The translations under genes and the position numbers were made by a program. Below are positions 43,566 to 54,760 of a stretch of 64,000 nt of DNA, one piece after another. The notes beneath the pieces were generated by a model. The model worked only from the letters and a program-made list of their open reading frames with translations, had not been told where the DNA came from and ran no database searches. This stretch comes from Haberlea rhodopensis (Eukaryota; Streptophyta; Magnoliopsida; Lamiales; Gesneriaceae): positions 1 to 64,000 of the forward strand of contig CAJQUN010001220.1 in the NCBI GenBank assembly GCA_907163345.1, in the 5' to 3' direction. The first letter of the stretch is position 1. Each line of letters starts with the position of its first letter.

Positions 43566-45157
43566 GGAGTTCTGCTGAGGACGTCATCCATTTGTCAGCC
43601 ATGATGACCTCCTATTGCTATTTGGGCTATGATTTTGACATTGTTGCATCACCTGTGTATGTATCGACCTTGTTAGCTGAGCCAGATATCTATGAGAACA
43701 TCAGGAGAGCTCAGAGGTCAGATGATGAGGTTCAGAGGTGGTTATCTTTAGTACATCTTGGTCAGCCAACGAAATTCAGAGTGGCCGATGACGGGTCTTT
43801 GAGATTGGGTGACCGTTGGGTGGTTCCGAGTACGCCGGAGTTGGGTAGAGGGATCTTGGAGCGAGCTCATAGTAGCAGACTTAGCATCCACCCAGGCGGG
43901 AAGAAGATGTATAAAGATCTACGTGGTCAGTTTTGGTGGAAAAGGATGAAGAGTGACGTCGTCGCTTTTGTAAAGAGGTGTTTGATCTGCCAGCAGGTTA
44001 AGGCAGAGAGACAGAGACCTGGCGGCAAGTTGAGAAGCTTGGAGATACCGAAGTGGAAGTGGGAGCACATTTCCATGGACTTCGTGACTCACCTGCCGAG
44101 GAGTGCTTCAGGCTTTGATGATATTTGGGTGATTGTGGATCGATTGACTAAGGTAGCTCATTTTATCCCCTATAGCATGACTTTCACATTTTTGAGGATG
44201 GCGCAGTTGTATATTAGAGATGTGGTGAGATTGCATGGGATCCCCGTTTCCATAGTGTCAGATCGAGATCCGCGATTCACATCTCATTTCTGGGAAGGCC
44301 TTCAGTCAGCCTTGGGAACTGAAGTCAGATTGAGCACTGCTTATCATCCTCAGACGGATGGCCAGACCGAGCGCACTATTCAGACGCTCGAGGACATGTT
44401 GAGAGCTTGTGTTTTGGAGTTCGATGCCTCTTGGCAGGATTCAGTGCCTTTGGTAGAGTTTTCTTATAACAATAGCTACCAGGCGAGTATTCAGATGGCT
44501 CCGTTTGAAGCTCTTTATGGCAGACGGTGTAGATCACCCTTGTGTTGGGATGATTTGGACCGCAGATCGGTCGGAGGACCGGAGTTGATTCGGGAGATGG
44601 GAGAGAAGATAAAGACGATAAGGCAGAAAATGAAAGCGGCCCAGGACAGACAGGCAGCTTATGCAAATAAACGGCGGAGACCGTTGGAATTTCAGTTGGG
44701 AGATAAGGTATTTTTGAAGATCTCACCTTTCAGATGCGTTGTGCGATTTGGGATGCGCGGGAAACTGTCTCCGAGGTATGTTGGACCGTACGAGATTTTG
44801 CAGCGCATTGGCACCTTAGCTTACCGACTAGCTCTGCCGCCTTCTTTATCTGGTATACATGACGTGTTTCATGTATCGATGCTGCGGAAGTATGAGCCGG
44901 ATCCGTCGCATGTTTTACAGCCTTCCGAAGTCCAGTTGGAATCTGATGTGTCTTATGTGGAACAGCCTGTTAGAATTCTGGATCGAGCAGACCGCGGACT
45001 TCGGAACAAAGTGATACCTATGATCAAGGTTCAGTGGGATCGCAGGGGTGTCGAGGAGGCTACGTGGGAGACGGAGCGGCATATGGTGCAGCACTACCCG
45101 GAACTATTCTCTGGTATGTGTTTATGTTTAGTTTCCTTTTGGGGTAAGTGCATGTGA
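43562..45157 (+). pseudogene. Tekay integrase with C-terminal chromodomain
   Basis: This is the continuation of pol after the slip at 43561-43565; it has no own ATG until inside the frame, so it is not a separate gene. Zinc finger: H...H (AHSSRLSIHPGGKKMYKDLR) with CLICQQVK. Integrase core: first aspartate in HISMDFVTHLPRS, second in VSDRDPRFTSHFW, glutamate in DGQTERTIQTLED: D, D and E all present. C-terminal GPY-like part: LSPRYVGPYEILQRIGTLAY and GIHDVFHVSMLRKY. Chromodomain: VIPMIKVQWDRRGVEEATWE and ERHMVQHYPELF. It ends at TGA 45157, just before the FEDE-type 3' stretch and the polypurine tract. Confidence 0.92.
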
Positions 45158-45177
45158 TTTCGAGGACGAAATCTTAT

Positions 45178-45191
45178 AAGTAGGGGAGTAT
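45178..45191 (+). other. Polypurine tract of the Tekay element
   Basis: AAGTAGGGGAGTAT directly precedes the 3' LTR; this is the expected plus-strand primer. Confidence 0.8.
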
Positions 45192-46984
45192 TGTGATATC
45201 CCCGAAATGATTAATTGCAACTTGGTGCATTAATTGTGTTTATATGATTAATTATGATGGTAATTAATTATGTGTTGGAATTATTATGTTGAAATGTTTA
45301 GTCACATGGTAGATGTGATCGGGTTGCATTTCAGGGTGCATGTGATGCATGTTAGATATTTGGGGGTGTTTTAATGACTTCATGTGTGGGTAGTCATTTT
45401 TGAGGAAACATGCATTTATTTGTAATTGTGGAGCATAGTGGTGTTATGCTTTTAAATATCATGTTGGGGTGTTTTATACACCGAGGTATTGTGGGATGCA
45501 CCCTATTTTAATTAAACCCAACCCTTATAACCCCCCACCTTTACCAATTCATTTTACTTTACCAAAATCAATTCCACACAAACCCTTCCCCTCATTTTCG
45601 AGTTCCAGCTTTGGGGTGAAGAGAAGTCCTTGCAAAATCTTGATTTGTGGAGTTTATTGGGTGATTTGAGATCCCCAAGAGGTATGGATACCTCATGGTT
45701 GTTTTTGTAAGGTTTTGTTTAAGTTTGGTATGATTTTGAAGGATTTTAAAATGGGTTTGTTTTGGATTGTTGTGGTTTTGGTTGTATGTTGGATTTATAC
45801 TTGTTTTGAAGTATATTTTGGTGGTTTATGTTGTATTAGATGTTGTTGGTTTGTTGGGTTAAGTGTTGGTATGGATTGGAAGGATTTTTGGTTGCAAAAA
45901 ATGGTGAAAATCGCGACTCTGCGCGAGGCGATCGATCGCCTGAAAAGAGGCGACCGATCGCCATGGGACAGTAGGCTTTTCGAAGGATAGGCGATCGATC
46001 GCCTAAAATGAGGCGACCGATCGCCGAGAGGCAGTAGCCAAATCAAAGGATAGGCGATCGATCGCCATGTTTGGCGCGATCGATCGCCGCAGTGGAAAAT
46101 TTGAGGCGACCGATCGCCTGAAGGAAGCGATCGATCGTCGCCTGTGGATTTTTGGAAAATGATTTCTTTTGTCAAATTTTTGGTATTTGGCTATTATTTG
46201 GCTTCTAATATGGGGTTGTGTGATTGTGTAGAACCATACCAGGTAGCAACACAACCAAGGAACTGAAGCCATATCAAATCCACTTTTGGAAAGGTACGTA
46301 GAGGACGTACGGGCACCCAACGGTACATGTATCTTATATACTCATTGTTTATGCATTGTGGATGCGAGTATATATGTGGTATTGCATTGTGGATGCAAAT
46401 ACATGTTATGCATGATGTTTATAGATGCATATGATGATTATTGGTGCACATCCCATGAGTCGTGGTCATCCCTTGATGATTTTAGTGCTTGCCGCTATTT
46501 GTTTGGTTCCGCTAAATGTGAAGCGAGGGGTGGGAGCGCCGCATGTCACATTTGAGCGTGGTTATCATATAGGGCGAGGAAAGGGTATTTGCCGCTCAAT
46601 GAGAGGCGAGGGGTGGGAGTCCCGCATGTCCATTGAAGCGAGGTTATTCTATGCCGCCTATATGTAAATAAGCGATGGGCATTAAAATACATTGTGATGG
46701 ACAGACTAGGGATTGGTGATCAGTATTTGGTATTGATGAGATGATATATGTCATGACATGTTTAGACCATTAAAAATAATCTATTGATTATACTCATGAG
46801 TTATGGTACAGGGACAACCAAACGGGAAGCGTTTGAAATGCATGGGAAAAACAGGAAGTGTTTTATTATGATTATGCATTTACGCTTTATCTTCATATTG
46901 TGTTGAATATGAATGATTATTATTGCTCATGTTTGGGGGGTTGTCCTTGTAGGTACACGTTTGGCATGATAGAAGGGCTAGACG
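45192..46984 (+). repeat. 3' LTR of the Tekay element, truncated
   Basis: 1793 bp nearly identical to 38330-40121. Identity stops at GGCTAGACG (46984). The last ~260 bp of the LTR are absent, and I do not find them further right in the window. Confidence 0.92.
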
Positions 46985-47237
46985 TATTGTGATCTGAAGC
47001 CCTTAATCATTTTACTATCGTGTTTCTAGGTGTAATTGTGTCCCTTTACCCGTAAGAAAAATCCTATCTGAAGCCCCATGCTCGTACACCGTTGAGTGTA
47101 TTGTGATCTTGTGGGTGATAGCGTTTTTTTCTTTCCCATAGCTTGTTTAATTCTTTCATTGTGTTTTGTGTGCCTTTGTGGTCCTTGCTTCTGCTGTGTG
47201 GTTATAGAAATTGTGTGTGCCTCTCTGCGTATTTGTG

Positions 47238-50200
47238 ATGGCTTCAATTTCTGGATATAACCTTGAACCGTTTAATGGAAAATCTGATTTTTCTATTTGG
47301 CAACAAAAGATGAAAGGAATTTTAATACAACAAAAGGTATTTAAAGCTATTGATGGTAACTGGGCTGAGAATATTACTACTGTTAAGAAACTTGAAGATG
47401 ACGAATATGCTTATTCTTCTATTATCTTGAACTTGTCTGACTCTGTGCTCAGGAAGTGTGGTAAACTTTCATCTGCTAAGGAACTTTGGGAAAAATTAGA
47501 AGAGATGTTTACTGAGCGATCTTTGCCTAGTAAACTTTTCTTGTTGGAAAAATTTTTCAGATTCAAGCTAGACTTGAACAAAGATGTAGATGAGAACTTA
47601 GATGTGTTTACTAAGTTAATTCAAGATATTAAGTTGACAGGAGATAAGAATATAGACGACTATTCACCTATTGTCCTTCTAAATGCTATTCCTGAAAATT
47701 ATAGTGATGTAAAATCCGCCATTAAGTACGGTAGAGATTCTATTACATTGGATACTGTAATGAACGGCTTGAAAAGCAAGGAATTAGATTTAAAAGTTAA
47801 CAAAGGTAATAGGCATTCCTCTGGTGAAGTTATGCACGTTCGTGGTAGATCACAACATAGGCATAATAATAATAACCAATATCAAAAGGGTGATAAAAGA
47901 GGAAAAAGTAAGGCTAGATCGAAATCTAGGTCTAGTAAGAGAAAATGCTACAATTGTGGGGATCCTAACCATTTCATAAAAGATTGCCCTAAAAAGAAGA
48001 ACCAGAATAAAATTGGAAATCAGACTGGTGAACAAGCGAACATTGCTTCTACCTCTGGGGAAAACATGGGGGATATTTTTATGGTGACTGAATTATGTGA
48101 TTCTGTGAACTCTGTGCTTTCATTACCTGTGTGTGAAAATGAATGGCTTGTAGATTCAGGTTGCACTTATCACATGACACCACTTAAAAATTTGTTTTCT
48201 AGCTACAGAGAAATTGAGCATGCTTCTGTTTCTATGGCCAATGAGAAATTGTGTAAAGTTTCTGGTATTGGTGATGTCTGTCTGAAATTTGAATCTGGTT
48301 ATTCTGTGACTTTGAAAGATGTTAGGCATGTTCCTGCTTTGTGCAATAACTTGATGTCCTGTGCAGCTTTAGAGTCTGATGGTTATGAGGGTAAATGGGG
48401 AAATGGTTGCATGAAAATTATGCGGGGGTCTTTGGTAGCATTTAAGGCTGAGAATAGGAGGAATTTATATGTTTGCAAAACTGTCTGTGATAAAATCTGT
48501 GCTAATTCTGTGTCAGATGATTTAACTGATTTATGGCATAAAAGGTTAGGTCACATGAGTGCTAAAGGATTAGAGATTTTACACAAGGATGGTTGTTTTG
48601 GTAAGGATAAATTGTCTTGTATGACTTTTTGTGATTCCTGTGTGTTAGGCAAACAACAAAGAGTTAAATTCCCTATCTCCCCTTCCCCTAATGTGACTAA
48701 GTGTTCTGATATACTTGAATACCTGCATGCTGATGTTTGGGGACCTTCACCTGTCCCAACTCAAGGTGGTAATAGGTATTTTTTGTCTATCATTGATGAC
48801 TACTCTAGAAAAGTGTGGATTTTTCTAATGAAAAATAAATCTGATGTTTTTGATAAGTTTAAAAACTGGAAGATTTTAATTGAAAACCAAACTGGAAAAA
48901 AGATTAAACGACTTAGGACTGATAATGGAATGGAATTTTGCAATATCTTGCTTGATGACTTGTGCTGTGAATCTGGGATTCTGAGACACAAGACTGTGCC
49001 CTATACTCCCCAGCAAAATGGTGTTGCTGAGAGAATGAATAGAACTTTACTCGAGAGAGTTAGAAGTATGCTTGCATCTTCTGGACTCTCAAAGAAGTTC
49101 TGGGGCGAAGCTGTCGTTACAGCTTCTTATTTGATAAATAGATCCCCTTCCGTGCCTTTAAATGGTAAGTGTCCTGAAAGTGTTTTTTCTGGTAAGCAAT
49201 TAGATTTTTCAAATCTGAAAGTGTTTGGTTGTTCTGCATTTGTGCATAGGAAAGGAGACAAACTTGAACCTAGGTCAGTTAAGTGCGTCTTTCTTGGTTA
49301 TCCTGAGGGTGTTAAAGGATATAGGCTGTGGTTAAGATGTGAACCTGGTTTTAAAACTATTATAAGTAGGGATGTCATTTTTAATGAGTCTGAAATGCCT
49401 TGCTTGCTTCCATCTTTGCCTGAACCTGACTGTGTGTCTGAGTCTACACCGAGCAAGGTGGAGTCTTTGCCTATTGTTACCCCTGTTATTGAAAACGATG
49501 TGCTCCCTAATATGAATCATGAGAACTTGCCTGTTAATGAAGATTTGCATGAAAATGTTGACGAACATGTGCATAATGAATTGGTTGCTGATGAACATGA
49601 AGATCTGCATGATTATATGTTGACTAGGGATAGAGTTAGGAGAAATGTGAAACAACCTGCTAGGTTTAATGATTTTCACCTCACATCGCATGTTTTCAAT
49701 ATGTTTGAGTCTATAGATAATTGTGAGCCTAAGACCTATAATGAAGCTTTGAAATCTAAAAATGCTGTGCATTGGCTTAGTGCTATGAAAGATGAGATGC
49801 ATTCTTTAGTTGTGAATCATACGTGGACTCTTGTACCTAAACCTGTTAATTGCTCTTTGGTAGATTGCAAATGGTTATTTAAGGTAAAGAATGAAGTTGA
49901 TTCTGTTAGATATAAAGCTAGGCTAGTTGCAAAAGGTTTTACTCAAAGAGAGGGTATTGACTATACCGAAATCTTTGCTCCTGTTGTTAAGTTTACTACT
50001 GTGAGAATTTTATTATCACTTGTTGCTCACTTTAATTGGGAACTTAAACAGATGGATGTTAAAACCGCTTTTTTGCATGGTGACTTAGATGAAAAGATTT
50101 TCATGAAACAACCTGATGGTTTTGTTGACTCAAAGAACCCTAATCATGTTTGTTTGCTTAATAAATCTTTGTATGGCCTAAAGCAGTCACCTAGGCAATG

Positions 50201-51215
50201 GAATAAGAAGTTCGATGAATGCATGCTTACCTTAAAATTTAAAAGAAGCTCTTTTGATCATTGCTTGTATTTTAAGGATAAAATGCCAGTGCCTGTTTTC
50301 TTGTTGATTTATGTGGATGACATGTTGATTGCTAGTCCTTGTCTGAAATCCATAGAGCATATTAAGAACTGTCTAAGTGATAAATTTGATATGAAGTTCT
50401 TAGGAGATGCTAGTAGAATCCTAGGCATGGACATTGTTAGAGATAGGAAGGTTTCTACTCTCTGGTTGAAGCAAACTTCTTATGTAGAGAAAATTTTAAA
50501 GAAATTTTCCATGTTTGATGCAAAACCTGTTAACGTGCCCTTAGCTGCTCATTTTGTGCTAAGTAAAGATCAAAGTCCCAAAACTGATGCTGACTTTGAT
50601 GTCATGAAAAATGTACCGTATTCAAATGCTATTGGATCTATAATGTATTTGATGGTTAGCACTAGACCTGACATTGCTTATGCTGTTAGTTGCTTAAGTA
50701 GATACATGTCTAATCCTGGTGTGGTACATTGGAATGCTGTTAAGTGGTTGTTGCGTTATTTGAAAAACTCCATGCATTATGGCTTGTGTTTTTCTAAATA
50801 TGCTGATGGTGTTAAGTTGAATGGTTATGTGGATTCTAATTATGCGAATGATAAAGACAATAGAAAATCTACAACTTCTTATGTGTTTACTTTGTGTGGA
50901 TCATGTATAAGTTGGAAATCGCAGCTACAGCATATCGTTGCCTTGTCGACAACGGAGTCTGAGTATGTTGCTGTGACAGAAGCTTTGAAGGAAGCTGTCT
51001 GGCTGAAAGGTTTGATTTCCGAACTTAACTTGCTTGAAGGTAAGGTAGAGGTATTTTCTGACTCTCAATCTGGTATTCAATTATGTAAGAATCCTGTTTT
51101 TCATGACCGCACTAAGCATATTGATGTTAGATTTCATTACATTAGGGATGTAGTGGCTAAAGGATTAGTTAATCTTGAAAAGATTCCTTCTGAATATAAT
51201 CCTGCTGATATGTGA
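47238..51215 (+). CDS. Copia gag-pol polyprotein, open over 1325 codons
   Basis: Start: ATG 47238, MASISGYNLEPFNGKSDFSI, the usual gag opening. Gag (UBN2 type) occupies about residues 1-220. A zinc knuckle CYNCGDPNHFIKDC lies at about residues 237-250. Protease: WLVDSGCTYHMTP. Pre-integrase: LWHKRLGHMSAKGLEIL. Integrase core: first Asp in LHADVWGPSP, second in LRTDNGMEF, Glu in PQQNGVAERMNRT. RT: ARLVAKGFTQREGIDYTEIF, MDVKTAFLHGDL and the catalytic YVDDM. RNase H: GYVDSNYANDKDNRKST and ALSTTESEYVA. The only visible defect is TGA at 51213-51215, where the frame otherwise runs on for about 22 codons (TKCLPVSKLQSCLKILNFDT). The mutation removes only the extreme C-terminus, so most activities may be intact. 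With no 5' LTR it lacks its own promoter. Confidence 0.92.
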   Translation: MASISGYNLEPFNGKSDFSIWQQKMKGILIQQKVFKAIDGNWAENITTVKKLEDDEYAYSSIILNLSDSVLRKCGKLSSAKELWEKLEEMFTERSLPSKLFLLEKFFRFKLDLNKDVDENLDVFTKLIQDIKLTGDKNIDDYSPIVLLNAIPENYSDVKSAIKYGRDSITLDTVMNGLKSKELDLKVNKGNRHSSGEVMHVRGRSQHRHNNNNQYQKGDKRGKSKARSKSRSSKRKCYNCGDPNHFIKDCPKKKNQNKIGNQTGEQANIASTSGENMGDIFMVTELCDSVNSVLSLPVCENEWLVDSGCTYHMTPLKNLFSSYREIEHASVSMANEKLCKVSGIGDVCLKFESGYSVTLKDVRHVPALCNNLMSCAALESDGYEGKWGNGCMKIMRGSLVAFKAENRRNLYVCKTVCDKICANSVSDDLTDLWHKRLGHMSAKGLEILHKDGCFGKDKLSCMTFCDSCVLGKQQRVKFPISPSPNVTKCSDILEYLHADVWGPSPVPTQGGNRYFLSIIDDYSRKVWIFLMKNKSDVFDKFKNWKILIENQTGKKIKRLRTDNGMEFCNILLDDLCCESGILRHKTVPYTPQQNGVAERMNRTLLERVRSMLASSGLSKKFWGEAVVTASYLINRSPSVPLNGKCPESVFSGKQLDFSNLKVFGCSAFVHRKGDKLEPRSVKCVFLGYPEGVKGYRLWLRCEPGFKTIISRDVIFNESEMPCLLPSLPEPDCVSESTPSKVESLPIVTPVIENDVLPNMNHENLPVNEDLHENVDEHVHNELVADEHEDLHDYMLTRDRVRRNVKQPARFNDFHLTSHVFNMFESIDNCEPKTYNEALKSKNAVHWLSAMKDEMHSLVVNHTWTLVPKPVNCSLVDCKWLFKVKNEVDSVRYKARLVAKGFTQREGIDYTEIFAPVVKFTTVRILLSLVAHFNWELKQMDVKTAFLHGDLDEKIFMKQPDGFVDSKNPNHVCLLNKSLYGLKQSPRQWNKKFDECMLTLKFKRSSFDHCLYFKDKMPVPVFLLIYVDDMLIASPCLKSIEHIKNCLSDKFDMKFLGDASRILGMDIVRDRKVSTLWLKQTSYVEKILKKFSMFDAKPVNVPLAAHFVLSKDQSPKTDADFDVMKNVPYSNAIGSIMYLMVSTRPDIAYAVSCLSRYMSNPGVVHWNAVKWLLRYLKNSMHYGLCFSKYADGVKLNGYVDSNYANDKDNRKSTTSYVFTLCGSCISWKSQLQHIVALSTTESEYVAVTEALKEAVWLKGLISELNLLEGKVEVFSDSQSGIQLCKNPVFHDRTKHIDVRFHYIRDVVAKGLVNLEKIPSEYNPADM

Positions 51216-51519
51216 ACTAAGTGTTTACCTGTTTCTAAGTTACAATCATGTCTTAAAATTTTAAATTTTGATACAGGTGATTGATTGCTAGGTGTTAACT
51301 TTTTTGTTTTGTATAACTGCTGTGTGCGTGTTATATGATTGTTACCCTGGTTATTGACTTTAACCTCTTTGTGTTGGTTATTGTCTGTGTTCTCTGTCTG
51401 TGCTGTGTGCTATGACAAGAACTTGGTCCACACAATGCTTTGTGTGTTGTGGGGACCCTTTGGGCGATGATGAGTCATCTATTGGGTTATCCTTACGTCG
51501 AGGTGGAGCCGGTATTGTG

Positions 51520-51533
51520 CCAAGGTGGAGATT
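51520..51533 (+). other. Copia polypurine tract
   Basis: CCAAGGTGGAGATT immediately before the LTR start TGTTGGG is a standard plant copia polypurine tract. Confidence 0.8.
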
Positions 51534-52224
51534 TGTTGGGTTTATGGCCCATTACCACACCACATGTCTGTTGGGCTTTGGCCCTTCTCCTTTTACCCCC
51601 CCATAACCGAGCCCCCATTCTGCAGCCTCCTTCCCCCTTTGCAGCCCTCACCCCTCTCGGTGCCCTAGCCTCCAGAATCTTCCTTGCGCCTCTTCAGCTG
51701 GGTTTGTCTCTTCGGCTGGACTCCTTGGTATTTGCAGCCACCCTCTTCATCTCCTTCTTGCCTTTATGTAAGGTATGGTTTATGATGAGTGATAGAACCT
51801 GAAACCAGAATATTCTCTGTGAATTTTCGCCTACCCCTTTCCCCTTCGTGTTCTGTTCCGGCGGTGGCTTTGTGCTCCGCCCGCAAGGTGGTTTCCGTCG
51901 CTGGCCGTGAGAAAGCTTGGTGCTTTGGTGCTTGGGCAGTGGCTGTGCTTGGCTGTGTGCTTTGGGCAGCTCTCGGGCAGTAGTGCTCGGCCGTGTGTTT
52001 CGGGCAGCGGTCGTGGGCAGTGTGTGTCTCCATCTGTTGGATTCGATACCTTGGTTCCCCGGTGACGACGTGGATTGGATACCCAGCTCGACCTGAGCCC
52101 TAATCCTTAATCTTGTTTGCATTCCAGTTTATTTTATATATATTGGAATTGTATACTTTGATTTGGTTTTGTTTCTTGATTGCAGGTTGTAGATCGAGAT
52201 TGAAAGCGGGACGTAAACATTACA
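51534..52224 (+). repeat. 3' LTR of the copia element (right end uncertain)
   Basis: It begins TGTTGGGTTTATGGCCC and runs through a CT-rich, then GGGCAG/GCTTGG-rich stretch (51900-52020). Without a partner LTR the end cannot be fixed; AACATTACA at 52216-52224 is one TG...CA-compatible choice. Confidence 0.6.
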
Positions 52225-53944
52225 GTAACTCATTATTTTGGTGGAGAGTTTAACTCATTATTATGGCTATTACATCTGGTATGGTTAAAGCTGTGCAATT
52301 TGGGGACGTCTGTTGCTTTAGCATTGATATGACCGTGCAAGTTAGAGTATTATATTGCTGGTGTTTTGTTTAAAGCTGTGCTAACTTCTTCATATTTCCT
52401 GGTCTGATTGCTACTTGAAGTTTAATTAGCATGATAAGATTCATGTTTGATGCAGCTTTGGTGCTTCTTAGTTGGTATTGCTTATTGGTAATTTATTGTT
52501 GTTGTATTGGGTATTGTCAAAATAGAACGGATGCAGTTTGTAAAAGGATTGGAGTACACATTGTATTCTCATTAATAATATTTTGTCTTACCAAAAAAAA
52601 AAAATACTCTTTCCTCGGAGTTTGTTTTATTATCTCATGTTATTGGTTTCGAAGCATTATTATTAATTATACTCGACTTGCTGTCGCTTTATATGATTCT
52701 TGTAATGTCGCAATATATTCTGAACTCTTCTGAATCTCTTGATGGTCCATATTCTATGTTGATTCTCAGTGTTTCGGTAGTTTAACTCTTCTAACGTTTT
52801 TCAACCTTGAGAAAATATTTATTTTTACTTCATGAATATTTTTTAACTTTTTGTATTATTTATGATGATATTTAATATATTTATACATACTAATTAATTC
52901 ATTATGATATTTTATTAATAATTAAATTACGTAAATAAATAGAAATAAGTGAAAATCTACTCAATGATATTTTTGTATTTTATGAATAAAAATAATTTAT
53001 ACCACATAATATCAAGTAAACCAAACACATTATTATATATTATACTTTACTAATTATACAAACCAAACACAATATACACTATCCATGTTTTGTCTTATCA
53101 ACTCATTATCAATTTTTTAATATATCAACCACTTATCATAACACAGCAACTAAAATTAGCATTGTATTATTGTAACTTCAAGTTGAGATTATGTATTATT
53201 ATTTAATACTATCAAAAACACAAAAATATAGTAAACCTAGTGCCAGACTGCATAATCTATCTATCGGATGATACAACATCAAAGTCAAGATATATATTGA
53301 TGCTACCCGAGGCACCATCCGTTCTCCACAAGATGATTGATGATGCCCGAGGGGCCCTGAGTGGGAAATATTTATATTTAACTGTTTTGGATATTTTTAT
53401 ACATCAATAGAATAATTTTTTTTAAAAAAATACTATAACAACCCTTTTAAATTAATCATATTGAATTGATTAATAGATGAATCAAACTAGATCCATAAAA
53501 CTATTTTCCTCACGGGGCATCAACCAAACCAAAGTCAAGATTCTTTTCTCCCGTATTTACTCTACCACTTAATTGGCCCCTGTTTGCTCCTGTACGCCTC
53601 TCGAATCCAATTTTTTCAAGGATCAATTTAGAACATTATGTATCATTCATAATAATATCTTAAAACAAAGATACAAATATATAATTCTTTATAACACTTC
53701 GCACCTTACATAAACTACAAACTGTGGTTTTCGTAGTAATTCATTTCGGACCAAAGGAATTTCAGAAAAAAACAAGAATGAGAAAGAAGCAAAGATGGTT
53801 TCTTTACTCGTCTTTTTTCCAAATTACATGTTACAAAAACACTGGTGAAGTACCAAACAAGTTGACTCACTCATCCATTCCAAAATCATAAATTTAAGAA
53901 GAAAAAAGAAAAGAAAAGAAAAGAAAAACGAAAAGGAAACTCAC
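52225..53944. other. Intergenic DNA between copia and the VQ gene
   Basis: 52225-52790 has cDNA-like, less AT-rich sequence with a 100-residue frame (52431-52733) rich in hydrophobic residues but without a recognisable family. 52790-53940 is AT-rich. 53900-53935 is a purine run of AAAAGAAAAGAAAAG type just after the VQ gene. No gene is supported. Confidence 0.4.
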
Positions 53945-54613
53945 TCAAGAACTAACTCCATTAGAATGTAAGGTTATCGGGAACAATGGCAGAAGTCGGG
54001 GCTCCGAGTCTCTCGGAGTATTTGCCGGCGAAGGGTGCATATAAAATCCTTTTTCCTTGATTGCTTTATCCTCTGCCTCCATATTCAAGTTACTACCACA
54101 ATTGTTAGTACCCGTTCCCCTGTTAAACGGGTCGGGTATCAGTGGGGTAACCGGGCTGAGGACCAGCGACGGAAAATCAAGAATACTGGGTGACAGAATT
54201 TCAGGGGTTGCTGGTCGAGGAGAACCCGAGTATCCGGTTCTAGCGTTTACCAGACCATGAGCCAACGGGCTGATCTTCAAGTTTTTGAGGCTGTTTCTGC
54301 GCTCGTAGAGCTTGGAATTGGATTTATCTTTCCTTGGCCCGGTTTTGATTGGTGGGATCGAGCTTCTCACCGGGTCGGGTCTGGCAGCAAGGCGGGTTGT
54401 CTCGATCGACCCAGTCAGCATTTGAACCACTTGTTTGAAGGAGGAGGTGTCAGCTTGGACGAAGGTGGTCGGGTACGGGTTATTAGGTTCGGATCTGGCG
54501 TGGAAGCCATTGCTGGTTGGGCTGTAGCAGCTCGAATTGTTGGAGCCATGCGTCTCTGGAGAAGGAATTGGAGATGAGTTTTGGGTTTCTTGGATTTTCA
54601 GTGAATTTTCCAT
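53945..54613 (-). CDS. VQ4: VQ motif-containing protein 4-like (MPK-targeted VQ protein)
   Basis: Single exon, 222 residues from ATG 54611-54613 (MENSLKIQETQNSSPIPS). The frame stays open 21 codons further upstream, but MENS is the family start. The VQ motif FKQVVQMLTG lies at residues 59-68, inside TTFVQADTSSFKQVVQMLTG. Further conserved blocks: KLYERRNSLKNLKISPL, ILSPSILDFPSLVLSPVTPL with IPDPF, KAIKEKGFYMHPSPANTPR, and a C-terminal LLPLFPITL. VQ4/MVQ1-class proteins are nuclear, bind WRKY factors through the VQ motif and are phosphorylated by MPK3/MPK6 at Ser/Thr-Pro sites. Several SP/TP sites are visible here. The gene looks intact and has no intron, as usual for this class. A W-box upstream suggests WRKY feedback. 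Assignment to VQ4 rather than a close paralogue (VQ13, VQ31 or VQ33) is less certain than the family. Confidence 0.9.
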   Translation of the reverse strand: MENSLKIQETQNSSPIPSPETHGSNNSSCYSPTSNGFHARSEPNNPYPTTFVQADTSSFKQVVQMLTGSIETTRLAARPDPVRSSIPPIKTGPRKDKSNSKLYERRNSLKNLKISPLAHGLVNARTGYSGSPRPATPEILSPSILDFPSLVLSPVTPLIPDPFNRGTGTNNCGSNLNMEAEDKAIKEKGFYMHPSPANTPRDSEPRLLPLFPITLHSNGVSS

Positions 54614-54760
54614 CGATGGGTTTGTGTGTAAATGGAGAAAGGAGATTTGCTTTGTTTTTGGAGAATATGGATGCAAGAGTATTTAGGGAGTTTCCGAAAA
54701 TTTATTTGGTTTGGCATTAAAGTCATCTGTGGTGCGTGATTTACAACTTGTTTTTTACCA

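Larger units (their letters stand above)
38330..46984 (+). mobile_element. Tekay/Del-type chromovirus (Ty3/gypsy), young, 3' LTR cut short
   Basis: Two long LTRs begin TGTGATATCCCCGAAATG. The 5' LTR is 38330-40379; the 3' LTR is 45192-46984 and ends abruptly. A methionine-tRNA primer site TGGTATCAGAGC is at 40384. Gag-protease, RT-RNase H and integrase-chromodomain follow on the + strand. The polypurine tract AAGTAGGGGAGTAT precedes the 3' LTR. LTR length (2 kb) and the C-terminal chromodomain fit Tekay/Del. By eye the LTRs differ at about 11 sites in 1.79 kb (about 99.4% identity), so insertion is recent. Two single-base slips break the coding frame. Confidence 0.92.
46985..52224 (+). mobile_element. 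Tork-type copia retrotransposon, 5' LTR missing
   Basis: The element holds an untranslated leader (46985-47237), one long gag-pol frame with copia order (protease, integrase, RT, RNase H), a long 3' untranslated part, the polypurine tract CCAAGGTGGAGATT (51520-51533) and an LTR from TGTTGGGTTTATGGCCC (51534). RT style (LLIYVDDMLIAS, LGMDIVRDRK) resembles the Tnt1/Tork group. No 5' LTR or TGGTATCAGAGC primer site is present between the cut Tekay LTR and the leader. The LTR end at about 52224 is a guess (AACATTACA). Confidence 0.85.

Noticed and set aside
51400..51802. Coding frames in the copia 3' region
   Set aside because: They cross the polypurine tract into the LTR and have no known motif.
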